Shown here one piece after another: positions 1-8,779 of a stretch of 64,000 bases of DNA. Position 1 is the stretch's first letter. The number at the start of each line of letters is the position of its first letter. The translations under genes were made by a program, and so were the position numbers. The notes beneath the pieces were generated by a model. That model ran no database searches, was not told the origin of the DNA, and saw only the letters and a program-made list of their open reading frames with translations. This DNA comes from Polyangium fumosum (GTDB taxonomy: Bacteria; Myxococcota_A; Polyangia; Polyangiales; Polyangiaceae), in contig NZ_SSMQ01000019.1 in NCBI RefSeq assembly GCF_005144585.1, positions 118,371 to 182,370 on the forward strand, read 5' to 3'.

Positions 1-732
1 GGCCCGTTTCACGTCCCCGGCCTTTCGGCGCGTCATGTCCGCGTGTACGTCCCGCCGCGCCGCGCGCCGATGAAGCCGCCCGTGCTCTACCTTTTCGACG
101 GGCAGAACCTCTTCCACGACGAACCTTCGTTCGTCGGCGGCTGGCACCTGCACGAGGTGGGGGCGCGGCTCGCGGCGCGCGGCGAGCGTGTGCCCGTGAT
201 CGTGGGCATCGACCACGGCGGGCACGAGCGCATCGAGGAGCTCTCGCCGTTCCCGACGCGCGCGGGTCCCGGCAGGCTCGAGCTTTTGCTCGACTGGATG
301 CGCGGCGGGCTCGGCCCCCATATCGAACATCATTTCGGGGTGTCGACGGATCCGGCCGACACGGGCGTCGGCGGCTCCTCGATGGGCGGGCTCGCCGCGC
401 TTTATGTGCACCTCCGCGCGCCGGAGCGGTTCGGGCTGGCGATGAGCATGTCGCCGTCGCTCCAGATCGGGCAAGGCGCGATCTTCGACTGGATCGACGC
501 GCACCCGCGCCCGCGCGCCTCGCGCATTTACCTCGACGCGGGCGCGCTCGAGGCGGGCGGCGGCCTCTTGCGGGCGGCCGAGCGCCTCGCAACCAGGTTC
601 GTCGAGCGCGGCTACGATCCGCATTCGCTGAAGTTCGTCGCGGCAAAACGCGGCGCCCACAACGAAAAAAACTGGCGCCGGCGAGCGCCCGGCGCGATTC
701 GATTCCTGTTCGGCCGGAAGTGGCGGCGCTGA
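1..732 (+). CDS. alpha/beta-hydrolase esterase, 5' end outside window
   Basis: This is a putative esterase of the Fes/esterase-D type (serine hydrolase, alpha/beta fold). The reading frame is open from base 1 (residues ...ARHVRVYVPPR...). That is the usual N-terminal strand of the family, so the true start lies upstream; the GTG at 43 is only the first possible start inside the window. The motif YLFDGQNLF follows, and the nucleophile elbow GSSMGGL lies near residue 112 counted from the GTG. A conserved-looking His (GAHNEKNW) near the C-terminus probably completes the triad. There is no signal peptide in the visible part. The substrate cannot be told. The family call is secure from the elbow and the overall layout. 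Confidence 0.8.
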   Translation, partial: GPFHVPGLSARHVRVYVPPRRAPMKPPVLYLFDGQNLFHDEPSFVGGWHLHEVGARLAARGERVPVIVGIDHGGHERIEELSPFPTRAGPGRLELLLDWMRGGLGPHIEHHFGVSTDPADTGVGGSSMGGLAALYVHLRAPERFGLAMSMSPSLQIGQGAIFDWIDAHPRPRASRIYLDAGALEAGGGLLRAAERLATRFVERGYDPHSLKFVAAKRGAHNEKNWRRRAPGAIRFLFGRKWRR

Positions 733-781
733 TCGTATTTCCCCTTGCCCGGGGCGCGTTTCGCCAGTATCGGAGAGCCTC

Positions 782-1606
782 ATGCGCTCTGCCTGCCTCG
801 CCTCCGTCCTTGCCGCCCTTGCCTTCGCGCCGCCCGCGTTTGCCCAGGCCATCCCGGGCCCGCCCGATGCGCCCGTCGCGCCGCCCGACGCCCCGCCTGC
901 GCCGCCCGCGCCGGGGCAGGAGCCGGCGTCGCCGAAGGTGCCCGAGGCCGCCGAGCCCATGGCGCCGCCGTCCGGCATTGCCAAACCCGAGGCGCCGAAG
1001 CCCGCGGTGCCCGCCGCGGAGCCGGCGAAGGAGCCCGCGCAAGCGCCGGGGAAAGGCACGCCGCGGATTCACATCGAGGCGGACCGGCCGGGGGTGAAGC
1101 TCTTGCGGATCGCGGGGGTGGTCTCGGATCAGGCGGGCGAGGGGATCTTCGTGCGGACGGCGTGCGAGGCGCCCTGCGATCGGATCGTGGACGGCCGCAA
1201 AAACGAGGTCTTTTTCTTCGGCGCCGACGGAATGGTGCCCTCGCGGGGTTTTTTGCTGTCGAACGTGGGCGGCGACGTCGTGGCGAACGTGGACGGCGGG
1301 AGCTTCCTGGGCCGGCAGCTCGGGTTTCTTTTTGGCGGCTTCGGCGGCGCGGCCGTCCTCGGCGGCGCGATCATGCTGGGCATTGGATACAGCGCCGACG
1401 GCGCGACGCTGAACAGCGAAGGAAAGGTGACCCAGGGCGAAAACAAAGCCCTCACGACGGGCGGCTTCGTCACGCTCGGCGTGGGCGCGGCGCTGGTGGC
1501 CACGGGGATCACGCTCGTCCTCTTGAACAAGACCGAGATCAAGCTCGTGCAAGCGACGCCGAAATCGGCGGGCGTGCGGCTTTTGATGGGGCGCATCGTG
1601 TTCTGA
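782..1606 (+). CDS. secreted Pro/Ala-rich protein with two membrane segments, unknown function
   Basis: The 274-residue protein starts with a clear signal peptide (hydrophobic stretch ending AFAQA). A Pro/Ala/Glu-rich low-complexity spacer covers residues about 25-95. A compact domain starting IHIEADRPGV follows, which resembles the PEGA-like N-terminal strands seen in many myxobacterial envelope proteins. Two Gly-rich hydrophobic helices (about residues 180-205 and 225-245) make it likely to be anchored in a membrane. A conserved-looking Cys pair (TACEAPC) sits in the middle domain. It lies between the esterase and the DedA gene on the same strand, but the gaps are too long to claim an operon. 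No known function was recognised. Confidence 0.75.
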   Translation: MRSACLASVLAALAFAPPAFAQAIPGPPDAPVAPPDAPPAPPAPGQEPASPKVPEAAEPMAPPSGIAKPEAPKPAVPAAEPAKEPAQAPGKGTPRIHIEADRPGVKLLRIAGVVSDQAGEGIFVRTACEAPCDRIVDGRKNEVFFFGADGMVPSRGFLLSNVGGDVVANVDGGSFLGRQLGFLFGGFGGAAVLGGAIMLGIGYSADGATLNSEGKVTQGENKALTTGGFVTLGVGAALVATGITLVLLNKTEIKLVQATPKSAGVRLLMGRIVF

Positions 1607-1629
1607 GCGGGTGACGCCACGGGGGGGAC

Positions 1630-2208
1630 GTGGAGCATCTCATTCAAGTGTACGGGTACGTCGCCGTGCTCATCGGCACGTTCTTCGAGGGCGAGACCGT
1701 GGCGATGCTCGGGGGGTTTGCGGCCCATCAGCAGCATCTGCGGTTTTCGTGGGTCGTCTTGACGGCGTTCGTAGGCTCCGCCATGGGCGACCAGGTCGCG
1801 TATTTCCTCGGCAAGCGCTTCGGGCGTTCCTTCGTCGATCGGCGTCCGAAGCTCGCGTCGCACATCGGGCGGGCGACGTCGCTCCTGGAGCGGCACCCGG
1901 TGCTGTTCATTCTGGGATTCCGGTTCATTTATGGACTTCGCAACGTGGCGCCGGTCGCGATCGCCCTGAGCCGCATTCCGACGGCCCGTTTTCTCGTGCT
2001 GAATGTGATCTCGGCGGCGGTGTGGGCCGTGCTCGTCACCGGGGCGGGGTATCTGTTCGGGCAGGCGGTCGAGGCGGCGCGGGGGAAGCTGCACGCCTGG
2101 GACGAGCGGCTCGCGATGGGCGCGGTGCTCGCGGCGATTTCGATCTTCGGGTTCAATCTGCTGCGGGAGAGGGTCTCCCGGCGGCAGACGGCTTCGAAGG
2201 GGCGGTGA
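1630..2208 (+). CDS. DedA/SNARE-associated family membrane protein
   Basis: The 192-residue polytopic inner-membrane protein has the DedA layout: an N-terminal re-entrant segment with the FFEGET motif (typical F/PxE), the G-D-Q-V-AYFLGKRFG segment, and the helix RFIYGLRNVAPVAIAL, which carries the conserved R...G.R. Family members are lipid scramblases/flippases linked to undecaprenyl-phosphate or phosphatidylethanolamine recycling and envelope homeostasis. The length fits the family. GTG is the only sensible start, preceded by a G-rich stretch. The last 56 bp overlap the 3' end of the convergent membrane-protein gene at 2153-3025. Confidence 0.85.
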   Translation: MEHLIQVYGYVAVLIGTFFEGETVAMLGGFAAHQQHLRFSWVVLTAFVGSAMGDQVAYFLGKRFGRSFVDRRPKLASHIGRATSLLERHPVLFILGFRFIYGLRNVAPVAIALSRIPTARFLVLNVISAAVWAVLVTGAGYLFGQAVEAARGKLHAWDERLAMGAVLAAISIFGFNLLRERVSRRQTASKGR

Positions 2209-3025
2209 TGCGGGGCGGGAAACGTCGAGCGAGGTAGACGACGGAGAAGAGCGCGAAGGCGAAGACGGGGAGGTTGCGGGAGAGGTAGAGGGGGTCGTAG
2301 GCCGTGCCGTAGGCCTCGTCCTGGTAGCTGTCCATGATGAGGTGGGTGAAATTGAAGAAGGCCGTGAGCGTCGAGCCGATGAGGCCGAGCGAGACGAAGG
2401 TCGACCACTTCTTTCGGACGCCCGCGAGGAACGCGCAGCCCAGCAAAACCGCGACCAGCGCCTGGGCGAGGAACCAGGAACACGAATGCCCGTGAGGGCT
2501 CTCTTCCGTCACGTGCCTGCGGAGTTCGGGAGCTATATCGATGGCGATGGCCGCGGCGACGAGGAGGAGGCCGCCTTGAAGCACGCGGAGCGCGATGGGG
2601 GCTCGACCGGAGAGGGCCTGGACATCGGGCGGGTATTTGCGAGAAAGGTAAATCAAAAGGGTCGTCGAGAGTGCGACACAGAGAAAGTTCCAGGCGAGGT
2701 AATCGGGGTGCTTGGTCGAATAGAACATCGAACTCGGCAGCGCCATCCTGAGGAAATACAGGAGCGCGCCGAAGCCGCTGATGGCTCGATCGACGATTGC
2801 AAGGAGAACGAACGTCCGAAAATGACCACGCCACGCCGCCACACACGCGCCTCCCATGAGCGGCAGGAGCACGAGGTGGTAAAGCATGTCGAAGGGGGGG
2901 CCTCCTGCGTCGGGCGTTCGCCACGCACGGGCGGCAGAGTAGACCCCGAGGACGACGAAGATCGTGAAGAGGCGGCGCAGCCAGAGGAGATCCCTCGGCG
3001 GGGATGCCAGGTTGTGATGTCTCAT
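2153..3025 (-). CDS. polytopic membrane protein, unknown function
   Basis: The 290-residue protein has about seven to eight hydrophobic segments (for example RLFTIFVVLGVYSA, FDMLYHLVLLPLMG, LQGGLLLVAAAIAI, FLAQALVAVLLGCAFLAG and LPVFAFALFSVVYLA). The N-terminus is short and basic and the C-terminal tail is Pro/Ser-rich. The segment FAFALFSVVYLARRFPP and the widely spaced helices recall DUF2569-like proteins, but I do not recognise it with certainty. It converges on the DedA gene with a 56-bp overlap of the 3' ends, so neither gene has room for a separate terminator. The ATG at 3025 follows a plausible AG-rich stretch (minus strand). Confidence 0.75.
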   Translation of the reverse strand: MRHHNLASPPRDLLWLRRLFTIFVVLGVYSAARAWRTPDAGGPPFDMLYHLVLLPLMGGACVAAWRGHFRTFVLLAIVDRAISGFGALLYFLRMALPSSMFYSTKHPDYLAWNFLCVALSTTLLIYLSRKYPPDVQALSGRAPIALRVLQGGLLLVAAAIAIDIAPELRRHVTEESPHGHSCSWFLAQALVAVLLGCAFLAGVRKKWSTFVSLGLIGSTLTAFFNFTHLIMDSYQDEAYGTAYDPLYLSRNLPVFAFALFSVVYLARRFPPRITAPSKPSAAGRPSPAAD

Positions 3026-3246
3026 GAGTACCCCCTAAAATGTGATCTGGAAAGCACAACGGCTTCCCGATCAGGTTGAAACCACTTCAGAACAGCCGAT
3101 CCTCCTTCCCTCGTCCCGTACGCGGCTCGTTTCGGAGACCTTCCTGCCTCCCGAGACCCCTCGAAGCCGCGCCTTCGAGGCCCATCGACCTCCTCGCGCG
3201 CCTCGCAAGGGCCTCGGCCAGACCGATCGGCCTCCGCGGCCCGCCT

Positions 3247-4017
3247 TCACCCGTTCTCGGGAGACCCTTCGGCCTCTGCGGCCGTGCTCCCGCCCGAGGG
3301 CCGCTTCTGCGTGGCCTCCCGGAACGCGTCGATCGGCCGTAGCGCCGTCCGGGCCCGCGTGATCGTCGCCGGCTCGTCTCGCTCCACCGTGGCGAGCACC
3401 TTCGTCGCGTACTCGACGAGCTCTTCCCCCATGGCCCGCACGTGCGCGCCGAGATCCTGGGTCAGCGCCGTTTCGCGCTGGAGGAGCCCCGCGACCATCT
3501 TGCCATAAGCGACGTGCTGCACGCGCACGTTGTCGAGGAACTCCTTGCCCGCGATGCGCTCGATATCGGTCGCAAAATGCTCGCCGTCGATGCGCCGGAG
3601 CACGGACTCCGCGATGGCATATTGCTCGGGGTAGGACTCGGTCAAGAACAAGAGCCCGGCCTCGCCGAACAGCTCCGCGAGGATCTGCGCGGCGCGCCGC
3701 GCGTCCGGATACGTGGCCTCGGGGAGCATCGCATAGGATTGGAGCCGCCCGCGCAGCGCGCTCCACGAATTGTCACCAGCTCGATCGATGGGCCGCGAAT
3801 CCTCGTCCGTTCCCTTGCCGAGCGCCTTCTTGCGCGCCGTATGCGCGACCTGCGCGGCTTCGGCCGTCTCGACGAGCCGTTTGGCGGCCTTCGTCACCGA
3901 GGAAGGCATCCCCGCGGGGCAAGACTCCGCGAGGACGCGGCACAAGGTGATGCCACCCTCCAGGGTCATGATCGGGGCGCGGGCATAAAGGGCGAGATCG
4001 AGGGAAGATTGGGACAT
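3247..4017 (-). CDS. unknown conserved protein, member 1 of a three-copy family in this window
   Basis: This is a soluble 256-residue helical protein with no signal peptide. I start it at the ATG giving MSQSSLDLALYARAP, because its N-terminus then matches that of the paralogue at 21388. A longer frame upstream has Pro/Arg-rich noise. Shared features are an early LP/MPSSV segment, a central stretch GLLFLTESYPEQYAIAESVL and, at the end, RTALRPIDAFRE followed by a short Gly/Ser/Glu-rich tail. The same order occurs in the proteins at 21388-22146 and, more loosely, 61676-62518. No catalytic motif is visible and the function is unknown. It stands alone, with about 220 bp free on its 3' side and a divergent gene upstream. 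Confidence 0.75.
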   Translation of the reverse strand: MSQSSLDLALYARAPIMTLEGGITLCRVLAESCPAGMPSSVTKAAKRLVETAEAAQVAHTARKKALGKGTDEDSRPIDRAGDNSWSALRGRLQSYAMLPEATYPDARRAAQILAELFGEAGLLFLTESYPEQYAIAESVLRRIDGEHFATDIERIAGKEFLDNVRVQHVAYGKMVAGLLQRETALTQDLGAHVRAMGEELVEYATKVLATVERDEPATITRARTALRPIDAFREATQKRPSGGSTAAEAEGSPENG

Positions 4018-4148
4018 GTGAGGGCGCTTAACACAGATGGCGAGCGAGGGGAAGGGCGGCGAGGCACGTCGAAGGGGGCGAGCCGGCAAGCAATCCGGTG
4101 TCGCCTCGAGATTTTAACCTTTCACCCCTCCCGGGTGACGAAGCCGCC

Positions 4149-5609
4149 ATGACCAAGCACCTCCCTCTCCTTTTCTTCGGCCTCACCCTGGCCGCCTGTG
4201 GTTCCTCCGGCTCCGGCACGCCCGGGGGCTCGGGCGGCGCCGGCGGCCAAGGCCAAGGCGGCGCGGGCGGCTCCGGCCAAGGCGGCTCCGGTGGCGCGCC
4301 CATCGATTTCGTCGCGGCGCTCGAAGCCGACAGCTTCTCCGTGCGCGAAGGGACGTTCAAGCTCCTCGACCTCGCCGATTGTTGCGCCGAGGGCAAATCC
4401 TGCGCCGGAAACAATCCTTCGAGCCCCTATGCCGCGTATTACCTCCCCCGCGCTCCTGGGCAAACCACGCCGAACCCCGACGAGGACGCGGCCGGGCTCG
4501 CCAATACCTACCGCCTCCGCGCGGACGAGGCCGTGGTATGGCTCGGGGAAACGCCGCCGTCGGTCGCTTACTTCGGATTCACCGATTACCTCATGGCCCG
4601 CGACGACGGCACCGGCACGAAGACGCGCACGCCGGTCTTCGCGAGCCTCGCCGAGACGCTCAACATCGGCGTGATCGGCGTCGACGGGCCCATGGACGGC
4701 GTCAAGTACGGCCGCCGCGCGCTCATCGTGCACACGCCCGACGCCACCATCGCCGAGCGCGTGAAGAAGGCGGCCATCGCGGCCGGCATTCCCGCCTCGG
4801 CCGTGAACATCGCGCCCATCGATTCCATGAACACGCACCTCGGGCTCGAGGAGACCGACGATACATTGGGTGTCCTCTTCCGCTCCGCGATCTTCGAGGA
4901 CGAGGCCGCCGGAGACGCCTGGTTGAACGCGCCGCCGGCCACGGTCTATCGATTGACCCCCTCCACGCCGCCCGCCGCGGCCGAGCCTTATGCGAAAGCG
5001 ACGCCGCGACCCAAGGACGCGATGAACGACGAGAACCCGACCTACGCCGCGGCCGCCGCGGAGCTCGAGCAAGCGATCCTCGCGGCGTACGCCGGCACGC
5101 ATGACGCGACGGTCGAGACGATGACGGAAGGGACGCCCGATCCGTATGCCTGCATCGCCGGGGAGAAGAGCTGCGCCGGCGACAATCGCGACACGATTTA
5201 TCCGGCCACGGGGCCCTTCCTGTGGCCCGTGAATGCAAAAGACTTCATCATCGTCCACGGGGTCGACCATTCGCAGACGGGCAAGGCGACGTACGCGAAT
5301 GCAAGCGTCTACGCGCTCCAGCACCTCGTCGGGGTCGCCGCCGTCTCGAGCAAGAGCTGGAAAGGCAGCGCAGCGAAGTACCTGCCGAACCACCCGCTCG
5401 TGGACAAGCTCTACGCGTACAAGATCGCGCGAAGCTGCAATGGCGAGGCGTTTTGCCTCGAGGTCCCGGACGCGCCGTGCCCGAACGGCATTGCACCGGG
5501 CAGCGTCGCGGTCATCGCGTTCCGCGCCTACCTCGAGCCCGGCACGAAGACCGCGCCGAACCCCGCCTTGCTCGTGCCCGACGGGGTCCTGCGGTTCAAG
5601 ACGAAATGA
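4149..5609 (+). CDS. lipoprotein with Gly-rich linker, unknown function
   Basis: The 486-residue protein has a lipoprotein signal (MTKHLPLLFFGLTLAACG, lipobox LAAC) and a Gly/Gln/Ser linker of about 30 residues, then a globular domain of about 430 residues. Start chosen at 4149: the open frame begins at 4098, but only the ATG at 4149 puts the lipobox at the right distance. The domain has paired Cys (DCCAEGKSC..N, later IAGEKSCAGDN and EAFCLEVPDAPC), suggesting disulfides outside the cytoplasm. The two CSAG-like segments (CCAEGKSCAGNN at about residue 78 and CIAGEKSCAGDN at about 338) may be internal repeats. No enzyme motif was recognised. Confidence 0.8.
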   Translation: MTKHLPLLFFGLTLAACGSSGSGTPGGSGGAGGQGQGGAGGSGQGGSGGAPIDFVAALEADSFSVREGTFKLLDLADCCAEGKSCAGNNPSSPYAAYYLPRAPGQTTPNPDEDAAGLANTYRLRADEAVVWLGETPPSVAYFGFTDYLMARDDGTGTKTRTPVFASLAETLNIGVIGVDGPMDGVKYGRRALIVHTPDATIAERVKKAAIAAGIPASAVNIAPIDSMNTHLGLEETDDTLGVLFRSAIFEDEAAGDAWLNAPPATVYRLTPSTPPAAAEPYAKATPRPKDAMNDENPTYAAAAAELEQAILAAYAGTHDATVETMTEGTPDPYACIAGEKSCAGDNRDTIYPATGPFLWPVNAKDFIIVHGVDHSQTGKATYANASVYALQHLVGVAAVSSKSWKGSAAKYLPNHPLVDKLYAYKIARSCNGEAFCLEVPDAPCPNGIAPGSVAVIAFRAYLEPGTKTAPNPALLVPDGVLRFKTK

Positions 5610-5642
5610 GGATCGGGGCCGAACCCCTGATCGGCGGATCGC
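5610..5642. terminator. weak hairpin between convergent genes
   Basis: GATCGGGG and CCCC-T-GATC flank a four- to five-base loop just after the lipoprotein stop. This is a small imperfect hairpin that could serve both convergent genes. There is no clear T-run, so confidence is low. Confidence 0.3.
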
Positions 5643-6794
5643 TCAGAACGTCACCCCGAGCCCGAACGTCCCCAGAATCTGGATCGCGCCTTCCTTGTCG
5701 TAAAACGTCACCCCGACGCTCGGGAAGCGTGGATCCTTCGACTCCGCAATGATCGTGACCGGATCGGCCAATGCCACGCCGATGCCGATGCCGCCGGAGA
5801 GCGAGAATCCGCCGTCGCGCGTGAAGACCGTGGTGTTGCCGATCATGCCGCCGAGGATCATCGAGCTCACGTTTTGCGTCGCGCTCACGTTCGTGAGCTG
5901 CGGGTGCGTCACCGTCGCGTCGAAGCTCTCGTAGCCGACGTGGCCCTTGAGCCAGAAGCCACGCAGCGCTTTGCCCTCGAAATACACGCCGATATCGCCG
6001 GCCAGCGCCCAGCCGCTCGCGTCGAGGTTCTCCGTGGGCGAACCCCAGATCCACGTCGGCGAGATTTGCACCGCGATCGGACCCCACACAGCGACCTCCG
6101 CCTCGAAGCTCAGGCGCCGGAAGAGCAGGTCGAACGGATTCACGCGCGCCGACCAGCGACAGCATTTCGGCGGCGGCGGCGGCGGAGGCGGCGTCGGGCC
6201 CGTGCCTGCCGCGTTCGGATAACCGGCCGGCGGCGGATAGCCTTGCGGATAGCCCTGCGGATACCCTTGCGGATAGCCTTGCGGGTATCCCTGCTGCGGA
6301 TACCCCGGTTGCTGCTGCGGATAGCCGGGCTGTTGCTGCGGGTACCCGGGCTGCTGCTGCGGATAGCCGGGCTGTTGCTGGGGGTAGCCGGGTTGCTGCT
6401 GCGGGTAGCCCGGCTGTTGCTGCGGATACCCCTGCGGATATTGTTGCGGATATCCCGGTTGTTGCTGCGGGTAGCCCGGTTGTTGCTGCGGGTACCCTTG
6501 TGGGTATTGTTGCGGATATCCCGGCTGCTGCGGAGGATACCCCGGCTGCTGCGGCGGGTAGCCGGGCTGCTGCGGCGGCGTGCCCTGCGGCGGTTGTCCT
6601 TGCGGCGGTTGCCCTTGCGGCGGCGTGCCCTGCGGCGGTTGTCCCTGCGCCGGCGGAGGCGGCGGGGTCGGGAGCGCGGTGGGGGCTGTCGCCGTCCCCG
6701 AGGGGGAAGGCTGCTGCGCCGGCGCGGCCGCGGTCACGCTGAGCGCCGCGGTGACCGTGGCGAGCAAGATCCAAGGCGAAGAACGACGTGCCAT
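5643..6794 (-). CDS. secreted PGYP-repeat protein with outer-membrane-like C-terminal domain
   Basis: The protein is 383 residues. The ATG at 6794 gives a signal peptide ([20 protein letters not shown]...APAQQ). Residues about 25-195 are Pro/Gln/Gly/Tyr low complexity, mostly tandem QQPGYP and PQGYP units. The remaining ~185 residues (from [15 protein letters not shown]) alternate polar and hydrophobic residues, are rich in Gly and aromatics, and end ...GLGVTF. The terminal Phe and the strand pattern suggest an outer-membrane beta-barrel or surface beta-domain. In the family sense this resembles myxobacterial envelope proteins with flexible Pro-rich stalks; the exact role is unknown. The upstream open frame is not needed. 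Confidence 0.75.
   Translation of the reverse strand: MARRSSPWILLATVTAALSVTAAAPAQQPSPSGTATAPTALPTPPPPPAQGQPPQGTPPQGQPPQGQPPQGTPPQQPGYPPQQPGYPPQQPGYPQQYPQGYPQQQPGYPQQQPGYPQQYPQGYPQQQPGYPQQQPGYPQQQPGYPQQQPGYPQQQPGYPQQQPGYPQQGYPQGYPQGYPQGYPQGYPPPAGYPNAAGTGPTPPPPPPPPKCCRWSARVNPFDLLFRRLSFEAEVAVWGPIAVQISPTWIWGSPTENLDASGWALAGDIGVYFEGKALRGFWLKGHVGYESFDATVTHPQLTNVSATQNVSSMILGGMIGNTTVFTRDGGFSLSGGIGIGVALADPVTIIAESKDPRFPSVGVTFYDKEGAIQILGTFGLGVTF
6230..6660 (-). repeat. tandem CCGGGCTGTTGCTGCGG-type repeats encoding QQPGYP
   Basis: About 20 imperfect copies of a 15-21 bp unit run through the middle of the 5643-6794 gene. They encode alternating [11 protein letters not shown] and PQGQP blocks. Neighbouring copies are almost identical, so copy number is likely to vary by slippage. 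Confidence 0.85.
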
Positions 6795-6951
6795 CGTCTG
6801 CGAATGTACCGGAGCCCGGCCCCACGCGCCACGACACAAGCAACGCTCCCGCGCGTCCTCGACGTTTGGGGGCTCCGCTTCGAGATCGGACCTCCGCCCC
6901 CCAAGCCCCCTGTCGAATCCCTCGGCCGCCTGGGCTACCCTCCCGCCCCTC

Positions 6952-8688
6952 ATGACCGTCAGCGTCGCCGAAGACCGCCCCATCTCCCGCGTGGAGCCCA
7001 GCCCCAACGACCTCGACCGCGCCCTCGCCGAGCTCGGGGATAACGCCCGCGCCTTCGCGCGTTTGCCCCCGCGGGACAAGGCCCGGCTCCTGCGCGAGGA
7101 GGTCCTGCCTCGCGTCGAGGCCGCCGCCCTGCGAATGGTCCAGGCGAGCTGCCTCGAAAAAGGCATCGACCCCGCCGCCCCCATCGCCGGCGAGGAGTGG
7201 CTCGCCGGCCCTTGCACCATCGCGAGCAACGTCTCCGCCCTCGCCGACGCCCTCGACCAGATCGCCACGCGCGGCGCGCCCCGCCTGCCCTTCCGCGCCG
7301 TCCGCGAGGACGACGGCCGCACGAAGGTCCGCGTCTTCCCCATGCGCGGCGCGGACGGCGCGCTGCTCTCGGGGTTCACCTGCGACGTGCACCTCGAGCG
7401 TGGCGTCCGACGCGCCGATGTCCGCGCCGAGCAGGCCACGTTTTACAGGCAAGCCGACCCCGAAGGCGGCGTCTCGCTCGTGCTCGGCGCGGGCAACGTC
7501 GCGAGCATCGGGCCGATGGATACGCTGCACACGCTCTTCAACGAGGGGCGCGTCGTCGTCTTGAAGACGAGCCCGGTCAACGCGTACCTCGGGCCGATCC
7601 TCGAGGACATGCTCGCGCCGCTCGTCTCGCGGGGGTTCGTCCGGATCGTGCATGGCGGGGCGGAGGTCGGCGGCTACCTCGCGTCGCACCGCCTGGTCTC
7701 GCACGTGCACATCACGGGCGCGCAGCACACGCACGACCTCATCGTGTGGGGCAAACCCGGCGAGGAGCAGGACGCCCGGCGCGCGGCGAACGATCCCGTC
7801 CTGAAGAAGCCCATCACCTCGGAGCTCGGCAACGTGAGCCCCGTCGTCGTCGTGCCCTACCTCTACGCCGAGGACGAGCTCTGGTTCCAGGTGCGGAGCA
7901 TCGCCACGCAGATCGTCAACAACGCCTCGTTCAACTGCAACGCCGCGAAGATGCTCGTCCTCGCCCGTGGCTGGGCGCAGCGGGACCTGTTCCTCGACAA
8001 ACTCCAGCAGGCCCTCGGCGAGGTTCGCCCGCGGAAGGCGTATTATCCGGGCGCGCCGCTGCGTCATGCTTCGCTCGTGAAGGGGCACGAGCGCGTGCGT
8101 CTCGTCGGCGAGGCGAGCCCGGGGACCCTTCCCTGGACGATGATCACCGACCTCGATGCGGCGGACGCGCGCGAGCCGCTGTTCTCGACCGAGCCCTTCT
8201 GCGGCATCGTCAGCGAGGTCTCGGTTGGCTCCCAGGATCCGGCCGAGTTTCTCGCAGCCGCGACGCGTTTCTGCAACGACACCCTTTGGGGCACGCTCTC
8301 CGCGTCGATCGTTTGTCCGAGCATTCTGGAGGAAGATCCCGTCGTCGGGGCTGCTCTGGAGCGCGCCATCGACGAGCTCCGTTATGGCGCCGTCGCCGTG
8401 AATCACTGGCCTGGGCTCGTGTACGGGACCGTCACGGCGCCCTGGGGGGGTCATCCGAGCGTGACGCTCGCCGACGTGAAGAGCGGCATCGGCTTCGTGC
8501 ACAACACCGTCATGCTCGGTCGTATCGAGAAGGCCGTTCTCCGGGGACCGCTGAAGACGTTTCCACGGCCACCCTTCTTCTACGATCACCGCAATATGGC
8601 CGTCACGGCGGAGCGGCTGCTTCGGTATTACGCCCGACCTGGATGGGGGCGTATCCCGGCTGTCGCAATGGCAGCGTTGCGCGGCTGA
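6952..8688 (+). CDS. aldehyde dehydrogenase family protein
   Basis: The 578-residue NAD(P)-dependent aldehyde dehydrogenase-type protein is assigned by two motifs in the right order. [13 protein letters not shown] contains the general-base Glu segment (family ELGG). [13 protein letters not shown] contains the catalytic Cys with the family's N..Q/F..GQ/N-C pattern. The cofactor segment [16 protein letters not shown] has the Lys that contacts the adenosine ribose. It is longer than the usual ~480-500 residues and has an extended N-terminus, like the myxobacterial and actinobacterial ALDH subgroup that ends in AVNHWPG. The ATG at 6952 is used. The gene is divergent from the PGYP-repeat gene, with about 157 bp between the starts. 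The substrate is unknown. Confidence 0.8.
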   Translation: MTVSVAEDRPISRVEPSPNDLDRALAELGDNARAFARLPPRDKARLLREEVLPRVEAAALRMVQASCLEKGIDPAAPIAGEEWLAGPCTIASNVSALADALDQIATRGAPRLPFRAVREDDGRTKVRVFPMRGADGALLSGFTCDVHLERGVRRADVRAEQATFYRQADPEGGVSLVLGAGNVASIGPMDTLHTLFNEGRVVVLKTSPVNAYLGPILEDMLAPLVSRGFVRIVHGGAEVGGYLASHRLVSHVHITGAQHTHDLIVWGKPGEEQDARRAANDPVLKKPITSELGNVSPVVVVPYLYAEDELWFQVRSIATQIVNNASFNCNAAKMLVLARGWAQRDLFLDKLQQALGEVRPRKAYYPGAPLRHASLVKGHERVRLVGEASPGTLPWTMITDLDAADAREPLFSTEPFCGIVSEVSVGSQDPAEFLAAATRFCNDTLWGTLSASIVCPSILEEDPVVGAALERAIDELRYGAVAVNHWPGLVYGTVTAPWGGHPSVTLADVKSGIGFVHNTVMLGRIEKAVLRGPLKTFPRPPFFYDHRNMAVTAERLLRYYARPGWGRIPAVAMAALRG

Positions 8689-8779
8689 CGCTTTTCTTCG
8701 CGCACGATTTCGCGCTGGTTGGTCTTGACCTGGGTCGACCCCGCGGTTGAGATGGATCTCGGACCCGCTTTCCATTTGT

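Noticed and set aside
1129..2094. long minus-strand open frame opposite the secreted protein and DedA genes
   Set aside because: Arg/Pro/His-rich shadow of two better genes; no domain or start signal.
6230..6600. regular short repeats that could suggest a CRISPR array
   Set aside because: No unique spacers: units are contiguous and encode a QQPGYP protein repeat in frame.
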